Source: Ascidia mentula
Taxonomy: Eukaryota > Chordata > Ascidiacea > Phlebobranchia > Ascidiidae
Reading direction: 5' to 3'
DNA: 64,000 nt
NCBI GenBank assembly: GCA_947561715.1
Contig: OX387204.1
Span: 19,535,001-19,599,000 of the forward strand
Shown: positions 37,905 to 49,196 of the stretch, in pieces
How the letters are laid out: each line of letters begins with the position of its first letter
Numbering within the stretch: position 1 is the stretch's first letter
The notes under the pieces: generated by a model
What the model was told of the DNA's origin: nothing
Seen by the model: only the letters and a program-made list of their open reading frames with translations
The model's database searches: none
Made by a program: the position numbers and the translations under genes

Positions 37905-38154
37905 AAAGTTAAAGTGGATGAGTTCATTTCAAATGTTTCATGGAGAGATCACGTGAAAGTTTTGGTGGAGTATCATGTGATGACACATATTTAACACTCA
38001 AAAGCACTTAAATATATTTTAGCAATATTCAGACTAAAGTTTACATAAATAATAAAGTCATGTACATTTGATTTGCAGAATATATTTAAGGTATATGAAA
38101 AAGTTACAAATGCAGAGATTGCTTGTCAAGTTTATCATTGTGTGCAATTAATGC

Positions 38155-38160
38155 AATAAA
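38155..38160 (+). terminator. Polyadenylation signal AATAAA, likely VAMP7
   Basis: AATAAA on the plus strand 251 bp after the VAMP7 stop, ahead of a T-rich stretch. An earlier AATAAA near 38049 is an alternative. Assignment is by position only. Confidence 0.5.
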
Positions 38161-38466
38161 ATTGTAGTTGTATTTTGAAATTGGTTTCATAGTTTGTAGA
38201 TTTAAATTTATAGTTGGTTCATTTTAGAACCGTTGAAAAGCAAAGAAAAGAATAGAAAAGGAAATTAGAATATTTGTGATCTCCAGCTACTGTTAATATG
38301 ACAACAAAATTCAAATAGTTATGCACGCATTTAGATTGAACTGAGACAACAATATACTATGTGAAGAACGGTCAACATGAACTTCAGTGCAAATATAAAC
38401 GGTGATAAAATAATTAAAAAGACAAGTACGCAAGGCAGTAACCATTCAAGTTCGGGCAAACTTGAT

Positions 38467-40559
38467 TCACAAATGAAGCTTTGATTTCTTACAATTATAT
38501 TTGTTGTCGTGAATGGATCGCACAATGAAACCGGATTCCTTCACAATCACTCCAGATTTGTAAGATTGTTGTATCCTTCTGTGGAAATATTTGTTTAGCA
38601 ATTTTCCAACAATAAATGGGTAACCAACCTGTTGTATAAAACGTATAAGCCCGCCACAGAAAAGATAATCACCAGCAATCCACCAATCACAGTAAGGGCT
38701 ATGACTGCAACGAAACATTCATATTCAAATCATATGAATAAAGGAAAATGAGTGTGCCGCGTTGTAAATGAGTATTTTTTGGCTTGCACCATTTGGTTGC
38801 GTCAATAAATCTTTTCCTTTCTATTATTACGCCTGTTTTAATAAACCGGGCGAAGAGATCAGTTGCACGCGCTTAAAACAGGAGCAAGCACTTTTTAGCT
38901 GACATCACTTATTAAGCTCCATTTATTTGTCTCAAAAGAAAGTCGACAGATTTAAAGCTTGGAAATACATGTTTCAACATATTTAAACAAAAATGAAATT
39001 TTTGTTCTTAAATCACGCACCCAACGAATAATCGTTTGACGTCACTTCCGCATCCTCTTGAACAACTTGCCCCAGCACGCCTTCTTTCGTTCGATATGTC
39101 GGTGTTGTCGTATAAATTTCTGCTTAAGAATTTAATGTAACCCACTGACCAACCAAACATTATTTTGTAACAAACCAGTTGTCTGTGTCGTCACAATCTC
39201 CACAGTATCGCTGTCCGACTTGTCTTCAATTTCACTGAGGTTATCGATTACATCACGAAGACTAGGTTTTTTCAAAGGTTTCATCTCATTAACATTCGCA
39301 AACATTTTGTCCAACTCGTTGACCTCATATTTCGAAGGAGGAAGAACTTTTTTTATGACGTCATTATGAAGCTCGTTTTTTTTAATAGATTTGGTCGGAA
39401 TAACTGTTGTTGTTGGTTTGATGACGTCATTCGCACGGCTCCTTAACAATATCGCGGTTTCTGCGAATATGATATCGGTTACTACGAAGTTATGTGAGGC
39501 GTGCAGAGGCCGCATGCAAATCAGGCGCGTTCGGCGTCTGTCGCTCGATCGCTCGTTCGAGATTCCTGTGGTTATTTAACCTTTCCAAGCAATAATACAT
39601 TCAGCAATTAAAAGTTAGGTAATTGTTTGTGTGCTTTGTTGGGCAACAAGGATGCATTGTGCAAAACAAATGGCCATTGTTTCGCATAAATTAAAGCAAG
39701 AATCATTTTGCAGATTTCATCATAATTGAATAATTGTGATTCAACAATTAAGATTGGACAATTCTCGCAGGTCACGTGATATTGTTACCCTCCAAAACAG
39801 TCTCTGTGACGTAACTGCTCTCAGTTACGTAATCGGTCTCCTTGGCAATATGGTTACGTACAGTCCTAGAAGCAATTTTTATAGCCTCGTCGCGGGCTGC
39901 CACCGCGTTTTCTGGAAGACATTGTTACGTCACAAACACGATAACAACTTTGGACAAAACTTACCGTAACATGGGTTTGCGAACACTATGTTGTATATTC
40001 CCGTACACCGCTCTAGTTTCTGTTAAAACAACAAAAGTGTTGTCACAATTTCACATGAAATTAAGTCACCTTACCCTGCGGTTTTCTATCATGAAACAAC
40101 TGCATTCGCTGTCACTTTGGAACCCAGTGGAGCGTAAAACTTCTATATAATGCAAGCAAGTCTGTAGTTTGTCTTGGGAAGCTCTACAACGGTTGTCTTC
40201 TTTTTGCTTAAAACACAAAATTGTTATTGTTTTGATAATTAGTTTATTCAAGTTGTCTAACTTGAAAATGGTGTTATAAAGTCTTGGGGTCTCAATTCAA
40301 GATTGCTTTAGTTTGGAGTACAGGTTTTAAAAAGTTTGAGGAAATATTTACTGAAAATTTTGTCAATGTTTGACCAGGTTTATTGGATGGAAGTTCTACT
40401 CACCCAGCAATTATCATGTACGTATTTGTAAGCTTGTTGGCATTCTTTATCTTTCCTGCACTTCCTTCTGTCCTCTCCGCACCATCTTACATCACTTGAT
40501 GAAGAACTTCTCGGGATTATTATCAAAGCCAGGAAGAAACAAGCTATGGATAATTTCAT
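38467..40559 (-). CDS. GFRalpha/GAS1-like single-pass membrane protein A
   Basis: Exon 1 (from ATG 40559) encodes a signal peptide (MKLSIACFFLALIIIP) and the Cys block CGEDRRKC-x5-C-x10-C. Exon 2 (~40207-40070) has C-x9-C and an ECSC pair. Exon 3 (~40036-39964) encodes RCTGIYNIVFANPCYG. Two stalk exons (~39920-39790 and ~39577-39173) are Ser/Thr/Glu-rich, followed by a short exon ending DYSLG (~39115-39020), a transmembrane exon (ALTVIGGLLVIIFSVAGLYVLY, ~38702-38625) and a cytosolic tail ending KSKLHL. The Cys spacing fits GDNF-receptor/GAS1-type domains. Known vertebrate GFRalphas are GPI-anchored, whereas this one has its own membrane span. Two close relatives follow downstream on the same strand. 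Ligand and partner are unknown. Confidence 0.72.
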
Positions 40560-41021
40560 CGTCCTCACAAATGTTTGCAAATATTCTTAATTTTATAAAA
40601 TCTTGAAAGGAACAAATTCCAAACAACTAATTTACTATGTACGAAGGGGACACTATTCAAACACGCACTATATTATGTCGTAACAAAAGAATTTTCGAAT
40701 AATTTATGAGCGTTGATCCAAACATCCTCTTTCGGTCTAATTTTATTCGATTTTCGTCCTGTTGTCATGGTAATGACGCCTTTCTTTCGATCTAGTGTTT
40801 GCATTGTCGAGTCGTGCCGCGGAGGATATGTCCTTCCATTTTAGAATTGCTCTAATGTGACGTCATGAAGGTGTTCCATGGTGTCAACAGTTCGATCTCC
40901 ATTATAAAATCGATCGAGCAGATTATGAAGTGCGTGCTTGAATATACAGGATACAGAGCTTGTTTCACATAAATGTGCTGTGTTAGCTGAGCTATTTTCT
41001 GACTGAACAAGAATCCCTTGG

Positions 41022-41192
41022 GTGCAAAATATTTGGAGTTGATAACAAGAAAAGCGTCGGGGTAATAAAGGACTGAGCAGGCCCCCTACGCTTTTCTTGC
41101 ATGCGCTCATTGTAGTACTGATGATGAACCCAGTTAGTGTTCGAAACGTTTACTAATGATCAACAGCATTTTAGCCTTGGCGTTCATTTTCA
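41022..41192. mobile_element. 171-bp short element flanked by a 13-bp target duplication
   Basis: The 13-bp sequence AAGAATCCCTTGG occurs at 41009-41021 and 41193-41205 and brackets a 171-bp insert. The insert has a hairpin (AAGAAAAGCGT at ~41046 with ACGCTTTTCTT at ~41090) and a CTGATGA...GAAAC hammerhead-like hairpin near 41119-41150. No coding capacity. The duplication length suggests a retroposed element. Confidence 0.65.
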
Positions 41193-41551
41193 AAGAATCC
41201 CTTGGTTGGAACATTTTCCGAATATTCCGGTGGAAAGACCGAGACGCTTTTCTCACTCTGCCCTAAGTCGCCATATTCGTTCAATACAAACTCAGCCTGA
41301 CCAAACTTATTGACTGCACATAACATATGTAAGAAAGTTTTGTGAAAAACATTAATATACATTTACCATGAATATTCTCGCTGGTTCTCCATTTAATAGT
41401 CTGTTAACAAGCCACAAATATGGCTTTGAACTAGGTTCTAAAGTAACAATGCCTGTGTCTGCGTAACAATCGTTCAACAACGCTCTACCAGGATCCGCTC
41501 TTGAAATGCAAACATTTCGCCCTGTATTCGTCACAAAGCAAATATCGTTCC
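41171..41551 (-). CDS. Hypothetical two-exon reading frame, start not found
   Basis: The minus-strand stretch WNDICFVTNTGRNVCISR...PYLWLVNRLLNGEPARIFM (to donor ~41366) can be joined to AEFVLNEYGDLGQSEKSVSV...NERQG (acceptor ~41303, stop 41171) in frame. The composition looks protein-like, but no family is recognised and no convincing start is seen: upstream lies a 26-bp tandem repeat that shifts frame each copy. The last seven codons and the stop lie inside the 171-bp mobile element, so the present C-terminus would be element-derived. It could also be a decayed gene. Confidence 0.3.
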
Positions 41552-41552
41552 A

Positions 41553-41632
41553 GCCAAGCAGTAAACCCAACCTGATGAGCCAAGCAGTAAACCCAACCTG
41601 ATGGGCCAAGCAGTAAACCCAACCTGATGGGT
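41553..41632. repeat. 26-bp tandem repeat, three copies
   Basis: The unit GCCAAGCAGTAAACCCAACC plus six bases starts at 41553, 41579 and 41605. The period is not a multiple of three, so the open frame through it reads the same DNA in three frames and is unlikely to be real protein. Confidence 0.9.
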
Positions 41633-43453
41633 CATCGCCTGTTACAGAAATGTTTTACAGATGCTGTAGCAACCTGGCTCGTGTCAACATTTTCTACGAA
41701 AATATGGAAAAAAATACTAATTCCGTCACGTTTCATTACCGCAATGACGTCACACTACGTCATCCAATGTCAAAAAATGTCTGAAACGAAACAACAACGA
41801 CGTCACTTCAAAACCTTTCCTACTTTTGCCCAGTAGACATTCCGAGGTCAGATGTAAACGAGAAAACTACACGAAAAACTCATTTTCACCAAACGTGTTT
41901 TTGTGACGTCACCACCTTTTATCACGTACACTCCTTTCAATTATTGCGACATAATCCCCGGCTCAAACCGGATGTTGAAGTTTGGTCAATCGTGCAGAAC
42001 ATTATTCAATACCAGGTAAAAGTTTATATTTAAAAAATAATAGTTGTTTTATAATAGAACAACGCCCATTCATGATGTGATGAGGTAGGGATAGCTCATG
42101 TATTTCCATGTAGATTTTGGACTGATGTTCGCAGGTATTTCGCGTAACTCATCTTCCTTATCTTGAACGTGCGAGGCCTTATCTTGAACACAGCTGAAAC
42201 ATCAGCGAGATGTTCTAAAAATACTTCTACACGCATCAGCAACCACATGAAAATCGACATAAATAAACGTTTTTAAATAAATTCTTGACTGCTGACTGCG
42301 TGCTTTTGAAGCATAAACAAAACTACTCTCAACTAAACTGCACTGGAACGAAATTGGAAACAATTTCTTGTGGAACAAAAATCATAACCGGCAATAAGAA
42401 GAGCGCGTGATTTAATTTGAAGGTTAGTGAAGGTCGTTGACCCAAACACACCTTTGGCGTTTTTTACTCATGAAGTCTATCTTCATTATGACGTCACACA
42501 TATAAATCTTCTTTCTCACAAAAACCGTCACTTTCAAGTAAGTTTCAGCCACAACCGCCCCCTCTCCCCTGCCAGGAGACACTCTGACACGCATGGATGA
42601 TCAAACATCACTCATGTTTACGCATGATTAACTTTACCACTGATCTCTTACTTGGAGCAAGTGGTGGATTTCGGCCACCCACGGTCTACAAGTTTAAATA
42701 TGGTAACTGGAATTTGAATTACTTTTAATCCAACCATCCCGCTTTCAAACATTCATCATTCTTAACAATTATAATCTTGTTGTCTCGTCTACGTGTCGCG
42801 CGATCAACTTATGACGTCACAAATCTTTCAAACTCAGTAAAATGAGGGGGGATTATTCTTGCCTACATCCCTTAACCCCGCCTTTAAACCTTAACCTCAA
42901 AATACCTCTCATTGACGTCACAAGAGAACCTGATAATTGCCCGTGTGACTCAACAATCAACCATGCAAAGCGGCAAACAAATATTTTGTCAATAATGGGT
43001 CTGTTTTCATTTGTAAACAAATTATTTAAACTTTAAGTGTTGGGATATGGGAAAGACATTTAATAGAATTGTTGATTTCTGTGCAAAAATATTGATATCT
43101 GCAAGAATGTTGGCCGGGCTACAGCGCTCCAAGTGGTCCAACTTTCCTAACCTCAAACCTGAGATAATTTGAGTCTCAATTCTTACGTTGTTTTGGAAAC
43201 AATTTAACTGAACTTGAAGAATTCGTGCATTTTGTGAAAACACCGACAGCATGCGGCGTTAATGGTAAATAAATAGTAACCGTTAAAGGGCAGTAAAGGG
43301 TTGACAAGTTTTTCGCTGATCAAAATATTGAAGTTTTGATTTCTTTATCTGATTGTTGGTTTCCAACCGAATATTTCGTTGAATCATTTTTCTTGAGAAT
43401 TCTTCTGCAAAACACAGAGGTCAAGTCGGTTCATACTTACCGGTGAGATTTAT
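41633..43453. other. Non-coding stretch between receptor-like genes A and B
   Basis: No supported exon. It contains many TGACGTCA/TGACGTAA-like sites (for example near 41746, 41903, 42490, 42812 and 42914). A strong donor-like CACCG|GTAAGT on the minus strand near 43440 lies just after the stop of gene B and may mark an alternative 3' exon. Confidence 0.45.
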
Positions 43454-44796
43454 TCACATGGAAAGCCAAAATACAAACCTTCTATGGATGAAAATCCCTC
43501 CAATCAGAAGCGAACACGTGACAAACACGCTGACAACAATCAAAATTACTTCTGTAATTTAAAAAAAATTATTCTTCGTTTAAATACTTTGGACAGCTTA
43601 TTACTTATCGTCATGGTTGGCTGCGTTTGTTTGTTCTCGCCTCTTGTAACTTTTCGTTCTGCTTCAGTAGTCACAACTTTACAAAGGAAAATAATTTGTA
43701 AAGTTTTGCAATTAGTTAGGTTTTTAACAAAATTACTCACAATTAGTTGAAGCCGAAACCGCATCTGTCACTGTGACGTCACGTCGAATGGTCATTACGT
43801 CACTAATCTTCGATTGAGTTTTACGATCTCTGCTTTCGTCTAATCTCATCATGTCATCAATAATATTAAAGATATCTACGCCATTCGCGGTGACGTCACT
43901 GCTTCCTTCATTGTTTTGCATTTCTCCTAATAAAATACATTATGACGTCACAATGTTAATAAAAATCTTCAAAAACGGTGCAGCAATAAGTCTGTACTTG
44001 TTGTTGTTGTCGTTGTTGTTGTTGTCAGTTTTTTTGTCGACGTTTTCGTTGTAGAAATCAAAGGGTTTTCCCCTTTTTAACAGAAATTTAAGTAGTTCGA
44101 TTTCTATGTTATTGTTTGAATTTACCTGCACATGGGTGTGTGTAGACCAGGTTGTGGGGGTGAACACATTTCTTGTATTCCTGGAATCCAATGAGAGGAT
44201 CGATAACTGATATCGAATTTACAATTAAAGAACCCCTTGCTTTAATTAGCATCGAATTTTACTGGGGAAGTTGTTTAAACCCAAACTGCTTTAAAACTGT
44301 AATGCAGTTTCCAACAAATTTGTTTCCAAACCGAAATTATTGTACCTTTTGACCCACGTTCGGTCCAATGTTGCAATCACATTCAACCTTTCCCCAGAAT
44401 TCCTCCTGTTTCAAAACTTTTAAGTTCTCGTTGCACGTTTGGTGATTCCCCACACATTGCGCATTCTTTTCCTGTGTGATGCAACAATACGCTGTAACCC
44501 GAAGTTGGAGACAGAAAAACAGTTATAATCAACTTTGTTGAATTTCAGTTCTTGTCCAAAAACTATTTGTTGGTGACGTAACAAACCTTGCAGCTCTTAC
44601 TAGCTCTTTTGTAAGCTCTCCGGCAAGTGGTGTTAGATTTGCATTCTTGGAACATTTCTGAACATGTGGGTGTTGAACCGGAACCGTCGCGCTTGAATGA
44701 TTCCACATGTGTAATGTTGAATAAAAAAAGTGTGAAGCAAAATCCAAACGTTACCCTGACGACGTTTCCACAACGATTGAAAACAAGTTTATTCAT
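43454..44796 (-). CDS. GFRalpha/GAS1-like single-pass membrane protein B
   Basis: Starts at ATG 44796 with a hydrophobic leader (VTFGFCFTLFLFNITHV), then the Cys block C-x6-C-x5-C-x10-C (CSEMFQEC...C). Exon 2 (~44492-44350) holds CVGNHQTC and VECDC. Exon 3 (~44180-44127) encodes EYKKCVHPHNLVYTHPCAG. A stalk exon (~43928-43740) is rich in DVT/DVM/DVTVT, partly written by TGACGTCA-like DNA. A short exon (~43690-43610) leads to a transmembrane exon (VILIVVSVFVTCSLLIGGIF) and a stop at 43454. The cysteine spacing of exon 1 is identical to that of genes A and C. The join between exons 1 and 2 needs a weak donor, so the residue at that junction is uncertain. Probably a type I receptor-like protein; ligand unknown. 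Confidence 0.68.
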
Positions 44797-47104
44797 AATC
44801 TACACGATCTGGTGTGACTACATCCGTATGCGACAAGCCCTGTGTAGAGAAATGTCTGTGAATGTGGCCGAGAACAAATATGGCGGAAATATTTGCAATA
44901 TTCTGCAGACGCGTCGCCGTTTCTAATTTGTTTAAACAGGCTCTGTTTTGGTGACGTAATAGAGGGTTTCATTTCAGTCAGCTTATACACAACTTTCAAA
45001 ACTATAACGTCAGTGACGTTCTTTTTTAGACAATCGACGTTAATACGTCATAAAGCGCTTACCTCATATTACGCCACGCAACTAAAAATCCACATTTAAT
45101 GAAAATAAGGCACGTTTTTTGAGAACAATATGAACATATGTATTTTCTCTGATACCGCTCAGAGCACAATTCTTAGAAATAAACACAATATGACAAACCT
45201 ACTAAAGCTAAAGATTTTGTATTTAAATGATCAAAATTTGAGTTTGAGTATAATTGTTTCGAAAGTAACTGCTTGCAACTAGAAACAATATACTTTGCAC
45301 AAAAACACAACTCCAACTCTTTGCTAGGACGACGCAGCCGTCACAATTCTACTCAATGTTTCCCTGTATGACAACACGACTCTAGCCTTCTTCTCGTGGC
45401 TTTCCTAAACCTTTCAAATAGACTTTCAGGACATGAGACGGCGACACTTTGTAATGTTACCAAAACAATCTTCATGTTTGTGGAAAACCTGGTACAAATT
45501 CTCCGATGGTTTTAATTCTTTGCAACCTTTCCACAATGCTGAAACTTTCGACTATTTTCCACCAATAAATTAAATCACGTGAACTAACTTGATGTAATTC
45601 TTCTTAAAACAAAGCACTGACATGTCCTCAATGCAGTTAACAAACTTTCAACAGCTTCATGTTGGGCATTTTAGTTTACAAACTGAAAGTTTTAAATTGT
45701 TGGCTTTCATCCCATACAGGTCACCGATCGTTGGTAAATGAACCAGCCACGACAAATCCAATCCAATGCCTCCAAAATCGCGGTTAATTGAATTAAGTCA
45801 ACGATGCGAGGGAATTAAAGCGAAAAGTCATGTCAGCAACAAGCAAACGTCACCCTAACAAGCTGCTTACATTAAACTTGAATGTGGCCAGAAATATAGA
45901 GAAAAATATTTCAGCCTGTTCACAATTCGCTCTAAGAAATCCGACACCTCTAAGCCCTTACAATAACATCTATGTCGTCATAGAAGGCACATTTCAGGTT
46001 GCTTGTTGGGTAATAAGGCTGTGAATAATTGACAAGGATATTTGCGATTATTTTTTTTTTGCATTATTTAAAACCTTCCTTAAGATCGTTTTCCATTATT
46101 TTCAGGTTTTTAGAAAATCTTCCTTCAAACAAACTTTCCTTTATTTTCAATATTTTTGAACGCAGTTTACTTTTATTTGTTTCTTGATAACTTCTGTCTG
46201 CAACTGATTCTAAACTTCAAATGTCTTCCTGAAAGCCAAAAAAAAGTTCCTCAGGGAACTGAGGAAGTCTCGCCGGATGGCAGACGAAACGTCGGTTTCA
46301 AATAAACACTAGAAACTTGAGTGCCAGAAGAACAATTCTGATTAATAAGTATGCCTGGCAGCAAAAATAGCAGTATAAAAATTTATTTGTTTTCCTTTGT
46401 GGTATTTTGTAAGAAATCCCGCTGTTTTTTCGCTTCCACTTTTTGTCCACGCATTTCTAATGCGCTTTTCACTTCTTCCTACGTCACAACACAAACACCT
46501 TTCGTCACAGAATTATAATAAAACTTATATTCTGACTTCATAATAGTAATGCACTTTACCCTGTGACTTCACAGACACCTCATTATGACACTCAAAGCGT
46601 CAGTTTGTTATGACGGCATAAAAGGATTCCCCTGACGATGGAGAAGCTTAAGTAATATTGACGTTAGGCCGCTACACAACACTGTGTTTTTACCATCACA
46701 AAATATTGATTCCATAAACCATTGCACCAAACAAACCACTCTCTGTTACGTCACACATTCGTTTGTCACCTGCCTTTGTTTTGTTCGATTGTCTGCTACA
46801 TATTGAAAGCAGCTGCTTCATGAACTACTTGATTTTATTTAACAAAGTGAATTGTCGAAAAACGCAACCACACACAAAAAAACTCGACGGCCATCCACAT
46901 ACTGACGTCACAATTCCCCACTTGTGACATCATCACATCGTCATGCGCATCTTTCTGCGATTTTTGTGTCTTCTTGACTACGTCAGAGTTTAATTTTTAC
47001 GTCATGGAAGTTTTCTGTTTTTCGTCGCTTGGTTTTCTTCGTATGCTGTATGACGTAACAATAGTTATTTGTCACTAAATGAATTGCGTTGAATCAATGT
47101 TAAC
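44797..47104. other. Non-coding stretch between receptor-like genes B and C
   Basis: No supported gene. It holds a retroelement-like fragment (46220-46330, listed separately) and further TGACGTCA/TGACGTAA-like sites (for example near 44942, 45010, 46900 and 47040). Small open frames (45830-46024 and others) look random. Confidence 0.5.
46220..46330 (+). mobile_element. Retroelement-like fragment with hammerhead-like hairpin
   Basis: The sequence GTTCCTCAGGGAAC (a self-complementary stem) is followed by CTGAGGA, a GTCT...AGAC hairpin with an inner GCC/GGC stem, and GAAACGTC, then an A-rich AAATAAA tail. This arrangement resembles the conserved end of Penelope-like or related retroelements, some of which encode hammerhead ribozymes. 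There is one extra base between the CTGAGGA box and the stem compared with the active hammerhead core. Confidence 0.45.
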
Positions 47105-48704
47105 TTACCCGAAGTAAACAACCAGAGATGTCCCAACAGCTAGGGTTAAAAACACCAAAACTCCAGTTGCTATAGCGACCACATCTGTACAAGAATAAAA
47201 AATTTTGGGTTTAGATTTGACATGAAGATGAACGGGGAATCCCCACAGAGCGTTGAATTCCCGATGAATGAAATTAACGCATTTACTGAGCTCTGCAGCG
47301 CCACCTAACGGGACCACTTACGTAATAAAACTCCATCATCGTGAGAAGAAGAATATTTTGGTCGCTCGCTATTCGCTATTCGGCCATCGTTTTGTTGACG
47401 TCGCGATACATTGATGTCATTGATGACGTGTACAGGCATATCTGTACGAGCAAAAGCTGGGCGATAAATTAAATGGAAATTTATATCGGTGTTAATACTT
47501 TTATGTTGTTAGTTTTACCTTCAGGTTCAGCAGTTAAAGTTGATGGCGTCATCTCGTGTGACGTAGTAGTGATGTCATTAGAATGAACTTCATATGACAT
47601 CAACGATTCAAGAAGATTGACGTCAGGTGTTTTTTGTGCTGCAGTTTCTCGTGGTTTCTTTGACTGATCTGTTACGTCATAAACATATCATTAAAAATAG
47701 TTCTCGAATACTACGGAGTCTCGAACTTACCTAATTTCGAAAACAAATTTCGTTTCCTCAGAAAATTGACATTTGCTAAAACGAAAAAAGACCAGGTTTT
47801 AAGGACGAAAGTAAATCCAACAAAGGAACGCGATTCTAAAAGCCCTCCCCCCCCATAAGCCTGGCTTTTCAGTCAAGTCCCAGTAAACAAACAGGTCGGT
47901 TTACACAAAACTAATTGCTTTTATGAGTTTCTAAGTTGAATCCATGCATAGGGACGGGGCTTACACAGAAATTTAAGCCAAATAATACAGAAACGTCAGC
48001 TAGACAAAGTTGTACATTTTTTTTTGGAAATTTTGCGAACAACAGAACCTTAAAATATCATAATGCTAAATCGTTCAGCCGTGACACCAATATCAAAATT
48101 GTGACATTTTTTTAAAACAGCGAATTTAAGTAAAAATCACAAAAAGGTAAATTTACCAAAACAAGGATTGCCGTAAATTTTTTCATGGATGGTTGCACAT
48201 CGAACGGGGCTCTGTGATGTAACAAAATGGCGTTAATCGATGAGGAAAATAATTTTTAGTATTTGGTTCCTTCGCTTACCCGGTCACATTCACACTTTGC
48301 GTCAAGGTCAAATATGTTTTCAGTAAGAATGTCCATAACGTTCGCACACACAGGGATGTCCAACATTGCAGCATTGCAACTTCCGTTTTTAACCTAAAAC
48401 ATAACAGCAATTGTTGCCATTGTGGCGTGATAAAGGTGGATTGTTAACGAACCGCGCAGACAGAGTTGAGCTTCGCGAAGGCGCTCCTGCATTTCTTGTT
48501 AATTCTGCATTTCCTCAACAGGTCGTAACACATTCCAGGTTTGCCCACGAACCTCCCTCCCAGCGGGGAAAATTGACCCTTCACCGATGTCGAACAAACG
48601 CTTTGTGACGTCAAAAGTATATACGTCACAACACACAGCATTTGTGGCCAAACAAAAAACGAAATTTGTTTCCAGTGCGTTGGAGGGGTATTGCATCGTC
48701 TCAT
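47105..48704 (-). CDS. GFRalpha/GAS1-like single-pass membrane protein C
   Basis: ATG at 48704 gives a leader with a hydrophobic core (FVWPQMLCVVTYILLTS), then CYDLLRKC-x5-C-x10-C, the same spacing as in genes A and B. Exon 2 (~48393-48280) reads VKNGSCNAAML...KCECDR. Exon 3 (~48211-48157) ends IYGNPCFG. Stalk exons follow (~47775-47733; ~47670-47521 with SYEVHSNDITTTSHEMTPST; ~47460-47330), and a final exon (~47187-47105) encodes the transmembrane span DVVAIATGVLVFLTLAVGTSLVVYFG, ending right at the membrane with almost no cytosolic tail. The lack of a tail suggests it works through a co-receptor, as GFRalphas do with RET (inference). Confidence 0.72.
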
Positions 48705-49092
48705 GTTTGCAGATATTCTTATCGTAGTGGGAGAACAATTGTTGTTCACAGTGCCTACTGTTACGTCACAGATCTTTGCAGCTGTGAGGATAAATGACAG
48801 TTAGACAAAGAGTCGGCTGGCGATTTAATAATCATCCCGGGGGGTTTTCGAACGCGCATGAATTATTTGGAACAACCACCATTGTTACGCACACACCAAC
48901 TATCGAGTGTTGTTTATAAACTTCGGTCGCATTTGATAAACAAACCACTTTATGACGTAATATTAACAGCTGTATTACAATGCACCTGCCAAGGCTTGAC
49001 GATACACCTTTGTATTTCTTTCGTTAAGATTTTCAAATATTTCTTGTTTTAAACAAATTTAAACACTTTTATTTGTTAAAATGAAAGAATCT

Positions 49093-49196
49093 ATAATTAT
49101 CTTAACTACTTGCCAATGTAGTAATGCATAATTATCTCAACTACTTGCCAATGTAATAATGCATAATTATCTTAACTTCTTGCCAATGTTGTAATT
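49093..49196. repeat. 35-bp tandem repeat, three copies
   Basis: Units begin ATAATTATCTTAACTACTTG at 49093, 49128 and 49163 with small changes. Non-coding. Confidence 0.88.

Noticed and set aside
41353..41640. Hydrophobic N-terminus (TAWLIRLGLLLG) as signal peptide of the 41-kb frame
   Set aside because: It is a read-through of the 26-bp tandem repeat in shifting frames; no independent start codon context supports it.
43484..43750. Plus-strand frame with a hydrophobic stretch (LLLIVMVGCVCLFSPL)
   Set aside because: Antisense to the stalk and transmembrane exons of receptor-like gene B, which fit splice sites on the other strand.
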